DNA of 5,714 nucleotides from Flavobacteriaceae bacterium (lineage in GTDB: Bacteria; Bacteroidota; Bacteroidia; Flavobacteriales; Flavobacteriaceae): the NCBI GenBank assembly GCA_026992695.1, contig JALWYP010000291.1:1-5714 (forward strand). Reading direction: 5' to 3'. A model generated the notes under the pieces. The model ran no database searches and was not told where the DNA came from. It worked only from the letters and a program-made list of their open reading frames with translations. Each line of letters opens with the position of its first letter. Position 1 is the first letter of the stretch. The position numbers and the translations under genes were made by a program. Shown piece after piece: positions 1 through 5,714 of this stretch.

Positions 1-1
1 A

Positions 2-382
2 AAAGGGCATCGTAAAACCCCCGAACGGTACGCCATACTCCAAGAAGTTTACAACTCAAACGAGCATTTTGATATAGAATCTTTGTATATCAATATGAAA
101 AATAAAAAATATCGAGTGAGCCGTGCAACACTCTATAATACCATCGAATTATTACTAGAATGCGGTCTTGTAAGAAAACATCAATTTGGGCAAAATCAAG
201 CTTTCTATGAAAAATGCTACTTTGATAAACAACACGACCATGTTATACTCTCTAACGGAGAAGTCATTGAATTTTGTGACCCTAGAATCGAAAATATAAA
301 AAAAACTATTGAAGAAGTTTTTGACATCGAAATAATTAACCACTCTCTATATTTCTACGGAAATAAAAAATCCAAAAAATAA
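2..382 (+). CDS. fur: Fur-family metal-responsive transcriptional regulator (5' end missing)
   Basis: The reading frame is open from the window edge, so the start codon and probably 20-30 N-terminal residues lie outside; 126 residues are visible. Fur proteins are cytoplasmic dimers that bind DNA when loaded with Fe(II) or a related metal, usually repressing iron uptake or stress genes. The visible part opens with a helix signature ([11 protein letters not shown]) and continues into the winged helix, with the recognition-helix motif [11 protein letters not shown] at about residues 37-47. The dimerisation/metal domain follows, with likely ligands H22, E70, H78-D79-H80, E90 and H114 (NHSLYFYG). 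The CxxC pair that normally follows HDH and holds structural zinc is absent: the sequence is [14 protein letters not shown]. The C-terminus (GNKKSKK) has no second cysteine pair. The stop lies one base before purA, suggesting co-transcription and coupled translation. Family assignment is firm. Whether it senses iron, zinc, manganese or peroxide cannot be told here. Confidence 0.92.
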   Translation, partial: KGHRKTPERYAILQEVYNSNEHFDIESLYINMKNKKYRVSRATLYNTIELLLECGLVRKHQFGQNQAFYEKCYFDKQHDHVILSNGEVIEFCDPRIENIKKTIEEVFDIEIINHSLYFYGNKKSKK

Positions 383-383
383 T

Positions 384-1658
384 ATGGCGGTAGATTTACT
401 ACTAGGTCTCCAATGGGGAGACGAAGGCAAAGGAAAAATTGTTGATGTTTTAACCAAAAATTATGACATCATTGCACGGTTTCAAGGAGGTCCTAACGCC
501 GGACACACTCTTGAGTTTGACGGTATAAAACACGTGCTTCATACCATACCTAGCGGTATTTTTCATAAAAACGCAATCAATGTTGTAGGTAATGGTGTTG
601 TAATAGATCCCGTTATTTTTAAAAAAGAATTAGATAAACTTGCTCCCTTTAATTTAGACATAAAAAGCAAGTTACTTATTTCGCGCAAAGCACATTTAAT
701 ACTCCCCACACACAGGCTGTTAGATGCTGCATCTGAGGCGGCAAAAGGAAAAGCCAAAATAGGTTCAACCCTAAAAGGCATTGGTCCCACATATATGGAT
801 AAAACCGGTAGAAACGGAATTAGAGTAGGTGATTTAGAATTCACCAATTGGAAAGAAAAATACCACTCGCTTGCCACCAAGCATGTTAAAATGATAGACT
901 TTTTTGATTCTAAAATCGACTACGATTTAAACGAATTAGAAACCGAATTTTTTGATGCTATAAAAACTTTAAAACAATTAACTTTTATAGATAGCGAAGA
1001 ATATTTTCACCAAGTTCAAACAGAAGGAAAAACAATCTTAGCAGAAGGCGCACAAGGCTCATTACTTGATATCGATTTTGGAACCTATCCCTACGTAACC
1101 TCATCTAACACTACTGCAGCCGGTGCTTGCACCGGATTGGGTGTGGCTCCCGGAAAAATAAACCAAGTTTACGGTATATTTAAAGCCTATACAACTCGTG
1201 TTGGAAGCGGTCCTTTCCCCACCGAATTGTTTAACAGCTATGGCGAAACAATGGCTCGTGTAGGAAATGAGTTTGGTGCAACAACCGGTCGCCCCAGAAG
1301 ATGTGGTTGGTTAGATTTAGTAGCATTAAAATACGCTGTGCAAATAAATGGCGTAACCCAATTAATGATGATGAAAAGTGATGTGTTAAGCGGTTTTGAT
1401 AAAATAAAGGTATGTACCGCCTATACATTTAAAGGAAAAACGATTACTCATTTCCCTTACAATATTGACCCAGAAAATGTTTCTCCCGTTTATACCGAAC
1501 TTCCGGGTTGGAAAGATGATTTAACTCAAATGACAGACGCATCGCAACTTCCTGTTGCATTAAACCATTATATACAATTTTTAGAAAACGAATTAAAAGT
1601 GCCTATTAAAATTGTATCGGTAGGTCCAGACAGAAAACAAACCATTTTAAGAAATTAA
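384..1658 (+). CDS. purA: Adenylosuccinate synthetase
   Basis: This enzyme makes adenylosuccinate from IMP, aspartate and GTP, the first committed step from IMP to AMP, in the cytoplasm as a homodimer. At 424 residues it matches the usual bacterial length. Visible motifs in order are the phosphate loop GDEGKGK (12-18) with catalytic D13; GGPNAGHT (35-42) with catalytic H41; the IMP-binding stretch KGIGPTYMDKTGRNGIRVGDL (131-151); EGAQG (221-225) through TYPYVTSSNTTA; TTRVGSGPFPTE (270-281); ATTGRPRRCGWLD (299-311) with R303 and R305; the guanine-recognition KSD (K331, D333); and the terminal VGPDRKQTI. All key residues are present, so it should be active. The ATG lies one base after the Fur stop and the protein begins directly with the P-loop strand, which supports this start. 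No Shine-Dalgarno is seen, so coupling to upstream translation is likely. The 3' end overlaps the opposing protease gene by four bases. Confidence 0.98.
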   Translation: MAVDLLLGLQWGDEGKGKIVDVLTKNYDIIARFQGGPNAGHTLEFDGIKHVLHTIPSGIFHKNAINVVGNGVVIDPVIFKKELDKLAPFNLDIKSKLLISRKAHLILPTHRLLDAASEAAKGKAKIGSTLKGIGPTYMDKTGRNGIRVGDLEFTNWKEKYHSLATKHVKMIDFFDSKIDYDLNELETEFFDAIKTLKQLTFIDSEEYFHQVQTEGKTILAEGAQGSLLDIDFGTYPYVTSSNTTAAGACTGLGVAPGKINQVYGIFKAYTTRVGSGPFPTELFNSYGETMARVGNEFGATTGRPRRCGWLDLVALKYAVQINGVTQLMMMKSDVLSGFDKIKVCTAYTFKGKTITHFPYNIDPENVSPVYTELPGWKDDLTQMTDASQLPVALNHYIQFLENELKVPIKIVSVGPDRKQTILRN

Positions 1659-3319
1659 TTACTTTCGGGAAAGTAATATTTATTGTTCGGAAAACCTTCT
1701 CTTAAATACAAACTACACGCAGGTTGCAACGAAGGCTGAATTTTTAGATGAATTTTTCCCGTTTTATTGGGTTTTAAAACAGTATTCTCACTTAATACTA
1801 TTTGATTTTTGGCTGTAAGAGTAAGTACCGCATCATCTTCAAAAACTTGATTTTGAATAATTACTTTTTCTGAAACGGCTTTAATAGGAAAAACCCAACG
1901 TTTAAATTTTTGATTTTGGATATAGGCAGTTTCAGAAGGCGTTGCTAATTTATAAACCAACTCAACTGCATTACCTGTTTGAAGCATTCCGGCACCATAA
2001 TAACCAAAATACGGTTTATTGGCTTCAATAGTATCTATATTCATAGAAGTAAGTTTAATAATAGCATCTACTTCATCTACCGTTATACAAGGTTGAAGCG
2101 ATTTCATTAAACCTACAGTTCCTGTTACTAGTGGTGCGATTCCCGAAGTTGCACCATACGTACTATAATTTATTTTATTACGTAATACGTATTCACCATA
2201 ACGAACTAACCCTACTCCGGGTCCTAAAATATCTACTGCAGGATTTAAAGTTCGCAAAGCTACAGGATAAATAAACGGTTGGGCTAATGTGTCGTTGTTT
2301 TTAAAGCCCAAATTTCTACCCAAATAACCCCGAATATTTGAAGCATAGTATTTTCCGTTGGTTTCTTGAACAAGAATATTATCTAACGGCTTTTCATAAC
2401 GATGCATAACCGTTGCAACCGAAATAACCTTATCATACGAAGCCGGATAATAAAAAAGTTTACCTTTATTTTTAATTTTTATCCACTTTTTGTTGTGGGC
2501 AATGGCAACAATAACTGTCCCTTTTTCAGCCATTTTATTAATTTCCTCTTGTGCCGTTTCATAAGGTTTGGTAATTCCCCAACTGCAATTTATAACACTG
2601 GCTCCAAGGTTAGACAATTCAACTAAGGGTTCTAGTTTACTAAAATAACCATACGAAGTTCCGTAAATACTGCAATCGTAACAAATACCGGCAAAGCCAT
2701 ATCCGTTATCTCCTTGTGCCGCTACAGTTGCAGAAACCGATATGCCATGACCATCGGCAAGGTGCGACTTTCTAATAACTTTGGTTTTGCCTTTAAATTC
2801 TAAATCGGTGGTATCTACGCTCCCGTCAGAAATACCAACACTAATATCTCTTCTTCCGGTGGTATAATACCACGCTTTTGGTACGCCTAATACGTCATAA
2901 TAATCCAGATAAACCGGCAAGCCAATGTTATCGCCTATGGTACTCGTAATTCCGTAATCATTAGGCTCATATATTTTCTTATTTCCTTCGGGAATAATTT
3001 CTCCCGAAATAAAAGGTGTATTCGAGCTTTGCAACAAATCTTGTAACAAAGTGTCATTATCACTCACAACAAAAAAAGTGCGTTTTAAATATTTCTTCTT
3101 AGCATTACGAGCCGTTTTTTTAAATTCGTAAACAGTGTATTTTGAAAAAATATTTTTTAGCCGGGCATTCGTTCCTTTATAAACCAAAACATTTCCTTGT
3201 CTGCTAAAATCAAGCATAACAAGCGTGTCTTTGGCTCTAATATAAAACCAAGAATATTCTTGAGCCTTAACGGAAGACACCAAAAGAAGAAATAACAGAA
3301 TAAAAAACAATCTTTTCAT
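1655..3319 (-). CDS. Exported S8-family (subtilisin-like) serine protease
   Basis: A 554-residue protein with a Sec signal peptide (MKRLFFILLFLLLVSSVKA, probable cleavage after A19, no lipobox). Residues about 20-120 form a mixed region that may be a propeptide. The subtilase domain spans about 135-455, with the Asp box VGISDGSVD (D165), the His box GHGISVSATVAA (H191), the oxyanion Asn in AIAHN (N276) and the Ser box GATSGIAPLVTG (S392). All three catalytic residues and N276 are present, but boxes differ from consensus: HGTH is HGIS and GTSMASPH is ATSGIAPL. The end of the domain shows YYGAGMLQTGNAV. Residues about 485-535 (AKNQIVLSENTVLKP) resemble the small beta modules found after enzyme domains in secreted Bacteroidota proteins. 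I see no clear type IX secretion C-terminal signal, so periplasm versus cell surface is open. The start is fixed by the signal peptide immediately after it. It stands alone in its direction; substrate unknown. Confidence 0.9.
   Translation of the reverse strand: MKRLFFILLFLLLVSSVKAQEYSWFYIRAKDTLVMLDFSRQGNVLVYKGTNARLKNIFSKYTVYEFKKTARNAKKKYLKRTFFVVSDNDTLLQDLLQSSNTPFISGEIIPEGNKKIYEPNDYGITSTIGDNIGLPVYLDYYDVLGVPKAWYYTTGRRDISVGISDGSVDTTDLEFKGKTKVIRKSHLADGHGISVSATVAAQGDNGYGFAGICYDCSIYGTSYGYFSKLEPLVELSNLGASVINCSWGITKPYETAQEEINKMAEKGTVIVAIAHNKKWIKIKNKGKLFYYPASYDKVISVATVMHRYEKPLDNILVQETNGKYYASNIRGYLGRNLGFKNNDTLAQPFIYPVALRTLNPAVDILGPGVGLVRYGEYVLRNKINYSTYGATSGIAPLVTGTVGLMKSLQPCITVDEVDAIIKLTSMNIDTIEANKPYFGYYGAGMLQTGNAVELVYKLATPSETAYIQNQKFKRWVFPIKAVSEKVIIQNQVFEDDAVLTLTAKNQIVLSENTVLKPNKTGKIHLKIQPSLQPACSLYLREGFPNNKYYFPESN
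1658..1677. terminator. Inverted repeat at convergent gene ends, possible bidirectional terminator
   Basis: ATTACTTTC (1658-1666) and GAAAGTAAT (1669-1677) form a perfect 9-bp inverted repeat separated by GG; as RNA the likely form is an 8-bp stem with a four-base loop. It begins at the last base of the purA stop codon and lies inside the last six sense codons of the opposing protease gene. On the plus strand it is followed by the U-rich ATTTATTGTTC. On the minus strand the following TAATTTCTTAAAAT is only moderately U-rich. The stem is mostly A:T pairs, so termination strength is uncertain, but placement at a convergent junction with no intergenic space makes a shared terminator the simplest reading. 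Confidence 0.55.
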
Positions 3320-3331
3320 CGCAATGTATTT

Positions 3332-3360
3332 TCAAGCTAAATATACTAAAATTAGCTTGA
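3332..3360. repeat. 9-bp perfect inverted repeat in the divergent spacer (possible operator)
   Basis: TCAAGCTAA (3332-3340) and its exact reverse complement TTAGCTTGA (3352-3360) are separated by 11 bases. The centre-to-centre distance of 20 bases is about two helical turns, which suits a dimeric regulator binding one face of the DNA. It fills much of the 65-base gap between the divergently transcribed protease and glycosyltransferase genes and overlaps the putative protease -7 element. A further TTAGC occurs at 3371-3375. A hairpin in the protease leader is less likely, since only the 3332-3340 arm is expected to be transcribed in full in that direction. No regulator is identifiable. Confidence 0.5.
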
Positions 3361-3377
3361 TAATTGTAAATTAGCAA
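3347..3377 (-). promoter_or_regulatory. Putative Bacteroidota-type promoter of the protease gene
   Basis: Read on the minus strand, TTG (3377-3375) is followed after 20 bases by TAATTTTA (3354-3347), seven of eight matches to the Bacteroidota -7 consensus TAnnTTTG with the usual -33 TTG spacing. The predicted start of transcription would leave an untranslated leader of about 20-25 bases before the protease ATG, with no Shine-Dalgarno. In such AT-rich DNA a chance match is quite possible. The -7 element overlaps one arm of the inverted repeat in the same spacer. Confidence 0.35.
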
Positions 3378-3384
3378 CCAATTT

Positions 3385-4278
3385 ATGGTTTCAATATTAA
3401 TTCCTACATATAATTATGATATTACCAAACTAGTTAGTTTACTTCACAAACAAGCTACAGATACGGGTATTGATTTTGAAATGATGATTTGTGATGATGC
3501 CTCTACAGACCAACAGATTAAGCTAAAAAACAAAAAAACCGAAACCTTACCACATTGTTTTTATTTTGAAAACAAGAGCAATTTAGGTCGTACAAAAACA
3601 AGACAAAATCTTGCCACTAGAGCTAACTACAATTGGTTACTATTTTTAGACGCAGATGTTTTACCAAAAAACAACGATTTTATTTCTCGTTATGTAAAAG
3701 AAATTCAAAAAAACACAGATGTGTTATTTGGTGGTATCACGTATCAAGAAAACAAACCTGAAAAAGTTAAAATGCTTAGATGGAAATATGGCAGAAGAAG
3801 AGAAAATATAGCTGTTAGTAATAGAAAAAGAAAACCTTATCAAACTATTAATTCTGGTTGTTTCTTTATTAAAAAAAACATTTTTATTGAGATTAATACT
3901 CGTTTACTTACCAATTATTACGGGATGGATATTCTGTTTCAAAACTGTTTAAAGAAAAGAAAAACAGTTGTTTCACACATTGATAATCCTGTGATTCACT
4001 TAGGTTTAGAAAACAACGATGTATTTTTAACAAAATCGCTTAATGCCGTAAAAACTACGATAACTTTAGAAAAAAACAAACTCATTAAGCCCAATGTAAG
4101 CAAACTTCAAAAAACTTACTTACAACTAAATTATTTAAAGTTAAGTGGTCTTTTTCAATTTGTAATCACTCCTTTTTTACCATTAATTAAAAAAAATAGT
4201 TGCTCAAAAAACCCTTCTATTTTCTTATTTGACCTGTACCGTTTATCTTATTATGCAAAATTAAAGAAAAATGCCTAA
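3385..4278 (+). CDS. Family 2 glycosyltransferase (GT-A fold), first of an overlapping pair
   Basis: A 297-residue protein expected to transfer a sugar from a nucleotide-sugar donor to a lipid-linked or surface glycan at the cytoplasmic face of the inner membrane. The N-terminus VSILIPTYNYD is the classical GT2 opening strand; D37-D38 (CDDASTD) would contact the nucleotide; NLGRTKTRQNLA (66-77) is the typical following helix; and LFLDADVLP (87-94) carries the metal-binding DxD as D89 and D91. The usual ED catalytic-base pair is replaced by GMDILF, leaving a single D182 as candidate. The motif HIDNPVIHLGLENN (198-211) follows. Residues about 254-268 are hydrophobic and may attach it to the membrane. 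No signal peptide. The ATG begins directly at the GT2 opening strand, supporting this start; no Shine-Dalgarno is visible. The last eight bases overlap the next glycosyltransferase gene, indicating one operon. Donor and acceptor are unknown. Confidence 0.9.
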   Translation: MVSILIPTYNYDITKLVSLLHKQATDTGIDFEMMICDDASTDQQIKLKNKKTETLPHCFYFENKSNLGRTKTRQNLATRANYNWLLFLDADVLPKNNDFISRYVKEIQKNTDVLFGGITYQENKPEKVKMLRWKYGRRRENIAVSNRKRKPYQTINSGCFFIKKNIFIEINTRLLTNYYGMDILFQNCLKKRKTVVSHIDNPVIHLGLENNDVFLTKSLNAVKTTITLEKNKLIKPNVSKLQKTYLQLNYLKLSGLFQFVITPFLPLIKKNSCSKNPSIFLFDLYRLSYYAKLKKNA

Positions 4279-5218
4279 GTTTTCTGTTATCATACCGCTT
4301 TACAATAAAGAAAAAGATATTTTAAATACCTTACAAAGTGTTCTGTCGCAAACTTTTACAGATTTTGAAATTATTATAATAAACGATGGTTCTACAGATA
4401 AAAGCGCCGAAGTTGTTAACACGATAAAAGATGACAGAATAAAACAATACACAAAAAAGAATGAAGGCGTTTCGAAAGCTCGTAATTTTGGTGTTGAAAA
4501 AGCACAGTCTCCTTACATTGCTTTTTTAGATGCCGACGATTATTGGTATCCCAACCATTTGGAAGACATTAATTTATTAACCAGTAAATTTCCGGAAAGC
4601 AATTGGTTTTTAACTGCTTACGAAAAAAAACGGACTCAGTCGTTTACAACCCCTATGCAATCTCCTATTACCCAAAAAGAAAAGGGATGGACGGGTATTG
4701 TATCTAATTATTTTGAGAATAGTTTGGTAGATTGCCTAGCTTGGACATCTGCGGTTTGTATGCGCAAAGACTTTTTTATAAAACTAAAAGGATTTGATTA
4801 TACCATCACCAACGGAGCCGGAGAAGATACCGATTTATGGCTTAGAGCTGCCCTTATTTCTCCACCTTCTTTTATAAATCAAGTTTCAGCTCGTCACAAT
4901 CTTGTCGGTAGCAATCGTATTTCACATACTCCTACCTTAAACAGGGTATTCATGAATCTTGATAAATATGAGGCTCAAGCAAAACACAACCCCAATTTAA
5001 AAAAATACCTCGATTTAAACCGGTTTTCTTTTGCGTTACAACACAAACTTGCCGGTGACAGAGCTTCTTTTAAGAACTATTTTAAAAAAATTGATTTAAA
5101 AAATCTTACTTCCAAACAACGTTTTTTACTTAAATTGCCAAAACCTATATTGAAAGTATTATTAAAAACACAAAACGTATTAGAGAAAAAAGGAGTTCGA
5201 CTAACTTCTTTTAAGTGA
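4271..5218 (+). CDS. Family 2 glycosyltransferase (GT-A fold), second of an overlapping pair
   Basis: A 315-residue glycosyltransferase with a complete set of GT2 motifs: FSVIIPLYNKE (4-14), the nucleotide-binding INDGSTD (37-43) with D39, the helix NEGVSKARNFG (64-74), the metal-binding FLDADDYWYP (85-94) with D87 and D89, and GEDTDLWLR (184-192) carrying the catalytic base within E185-D186. It should therefore be active, adding a sugar during surface polysaccharide or O-antigen synthesis. The C-terminal third is basic and lysine-rich with amphipathic stretches, suggesting peripheral membrane contact. The start overlaps the end of the preceding glycosyltransferase by eight bases in another frame, which supports translational coupling and the chosen ATG. 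The only ribosome-binding hint is the A-rich AAAGAAAA. It ends tail to tail with the ketoisomerase gene, overlapping it by 18 bases. Sugar specificity cannot be read from the sequence. Confidence 0.95.
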   Translation: MPKFSVIIPLYNKEKDILNTLQSVLSQTFTDFEIIIINDGSTDKSAEVVNTIKDDRIKQYTKKNEGVSKARNFGVEKAQSPYIAFLDADDYWYPNHLEDINLLTSKFPESNWFLTAYEKKRTQSFTTPMQSPITQKEKGWTGIVSNYFENSLVDCLAWTSAVCMRKDFFIKLKGFDYTITNGAGEDTDLWLRAALISPPSFINQVSARHNLVGSNRISHTPTLNRVFMNLDKYEAQAKHNPNLKKYLDLNRFSFALQHKLAGDRASFKNYFKKIDLKNLTSKQRFLLKLPKPILKVLLKTQNVLEKKGVRLTSFK

Positions 5219-5605
5219 TAAAAATTCTTGATAATCTCGAATATAATCATTCTCATCATACACATCGCTTACCAACGACAAACACACCGATCCGGAAGAA
5301 AAATTAACCAACTCTCGCCAAACTCCGTTGGGAATTAACAACCCTCTGTCGGGTCTGTTTAGGGTGATGGTTTGTCGGGTTTTTCCGTTATCCAATTTCA
5401 CATCAAAACTACCGCTTAAAGCAATCAAGCATTGTTGCAGTTGTTTATGAGCGTGTGCGCCACGTGTTTCTCCTCCGGGAATATCATATAAATAATACAC
5501 TCTTTTTACTTCAAAAGGAAGTGTGTTCTTTTCAATTACCGAAAGATTTCCGCGTCCGTCGGGGTCTGTTATTTTAGGTATTTCTATAATGTTAATTTCA
5601 TTCAT
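5201..5605 (-). CDS. fdtA: FdtA/WxcM-type cupin sugar 3,4-ketoisomerase
   Basis: A 134-residue single-domain cupin of the FdtA/QdtA family, the normal length for these enzymes. Characterised members isomerise dTDP-4-keto-6-deoxyglucose to a 3-keto-6-deoxy sugar nucleotide (galacto form for FdtA, gluco form for QdtA), which an aminotransferase converts to a 3-amino-3,6-dideoxyhexose for glycans. Visible motifs are KITDPDGRGNLSVIE near the N-terminus, RVYYLYDIPGG (35-45), the family hallmark RGAHAHK (48-54) with active-site histidines H51 and H53, ALSGSFDVKLDNG (62-74), and LIPNGVWRELVNF (90-102). FdtA and QdtA cannot be told apart by eye, so the symbol is tentative. The ATG overlaps the stop of the upstream minus-strand gene (ATGA), which fixes the start and indicates one operon. 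The 3' end overlaps the opposing glycosyltransferase by 18 bases. No matching aminotransferase or acetyltransferase is within view; they would be expected further along this locus. Confidence 0.88.
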   Translation of the reverse strand: MNEINIIEIPKITDPDGRGNLSVIEKNTLPFEVKRVYYLYDIPGGETRGAHAHKQLQQCLIALSGSFDVKLDNGKTRQTITLNRPDRGLLIPNGVWRELVNFSSGSVCLSLVSDVYDENDYIRDYQEFLSLKRS

Positions 5606-5714
5606 TTTTGCAATAAATTATTCCATTTTTCTGAAATGGATGTCGCCGAAAATTCACTAACAGACTTTTCGGTATTGGTTTTTATATAATTATACAACGC
5701 ATCATTCTTAAACA
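5602..5714 (-). CDS. 3' end of an unidentified gene, perhaps a glycosyltransferase
   Basis: On the minus strand a frame is open from the window edge to a TGA at 5604-5602, giving 36 C-terminal residues that start FKNDALYNYIKTNTEK and end EKWNNLLQK. The stop shares bases with the ketoisomerase start codon (ATGA), a 4-base overlap typical of genes in one operon, and this is the main reason to believe the frame. The ending, with a phase like EFSATSISEKWNNLL, recalls the last helix of group 1 (GT4) glycosyltransferases, where a similar 'S...I...W..L' tail is common. With so little sequence this is only a suggestion. Confidence 0.6.
   Translation of the reverse strand, partial: FKNDALYNYIKTNTEKSVSEFSATSISEKWNNLLQK

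Noticed and set aside
563..880. Open minus-strand frame inside purA, with a similar one at 1231-1428
   Set aside because: Both lie fully antisense to a well-conserved enzyme gene, show no recognisable protein motifs and have no upstream signals; they are by-products of the purA codon pattern.
2402..2626. Open plus-strand frame inside the protease gene
   Set aside because: It is antisense to the catalytic domain, its translation is low-complexity with no family resemblance, and nothing suggests it is expressed.
3367..3374. TAAATTAG as a plus-strand -7 element for the first glycosyltransferase
   Set aside because: No TTG lies about 20 bases upstream and the start codon is only ten bases downstream, so no promoter can be supported for this direction.
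5204..5216. ACTT / AAGT mini-stem at the junction of the second glycosyltransferase and the ketoisomerase
   Set aside because: Only four base pairs, too weak to call a terminator.
5622..5640. 7-bp inverted repeat TCCATTT / AAATGGA near the end of the partial minus-strand gene
   Set aside because: It is short, AT-rich, lies inside coding sequence just before a coupled start codon, and has no U-run after it; chance is likely in this composition.

Overview
The window looks like a chromosomal piece of a Bacteroidota bacterium, most likely of class Flavobacteriia. The DNA is AT-rich. Genes start without clear Shine-Dalgarno sequences, and the Fur-like gene and purA sit next to each other, an arrangement I recall from this class. 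One putative promoter fits the Bacteroidota -33/-7 pattern (TTG, about 20 bases, TAnnTTTG-like). Genus cannot be fixed from the sequence.

Region 1 (1-1658, plus strand) is housekeeping. It holds the 3' part of a Fur-family metal-dependent regulator, then, one base later, a complete purA for adenylosuccinate synthetase of AMP synthesis. Region 2 (1655-3319, minus strand) is one exported subtilisin-like (S8) serine protease. It converges on purA with a 4-base overlap, and a 9-bp perfect inverted repeat at the junction lies inside the last protease codons, where it could end transcription from both sides. Region 3 (3320-3384) is a short divergent spacer carrying a second 9-bp perfect inverted repeat and a putative protease promoter.

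Region 4 (3385-5714) looks like the edge of a surface-polysaccharide locus. Two overlapping family 2 glycosyltransferase genes run on the plus strand. They meet, tail to tail with an 18-base overlap, a minus-strand gene for a FdtA/WxcM-type sugar 3,4-ketoisomerase. That gene is coupled by an ATGA overlap to the truncated 3' end of another gene, perhaps a glycosyltransferase. The ketoisomerase would make a dTDP-3-keto-6-deoxyhexose, usually aminated to a 3-amino-3,6-dideoxy sugar, and the glycosyltransferases could build such sugars into a glycan.

The window is very compact. The only non-coding stretch over a few bases is the 65-base divergent spacer, and I see no RNA gene, mobile element or CRISPR array. 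I found no evidence of a new defence or mobile system. The most interesting signals are the two inverted repeats at gene junctions, the Fur homologue lacking its usual CxxC zinc motif, and the two-strand layout of the sugar genes.
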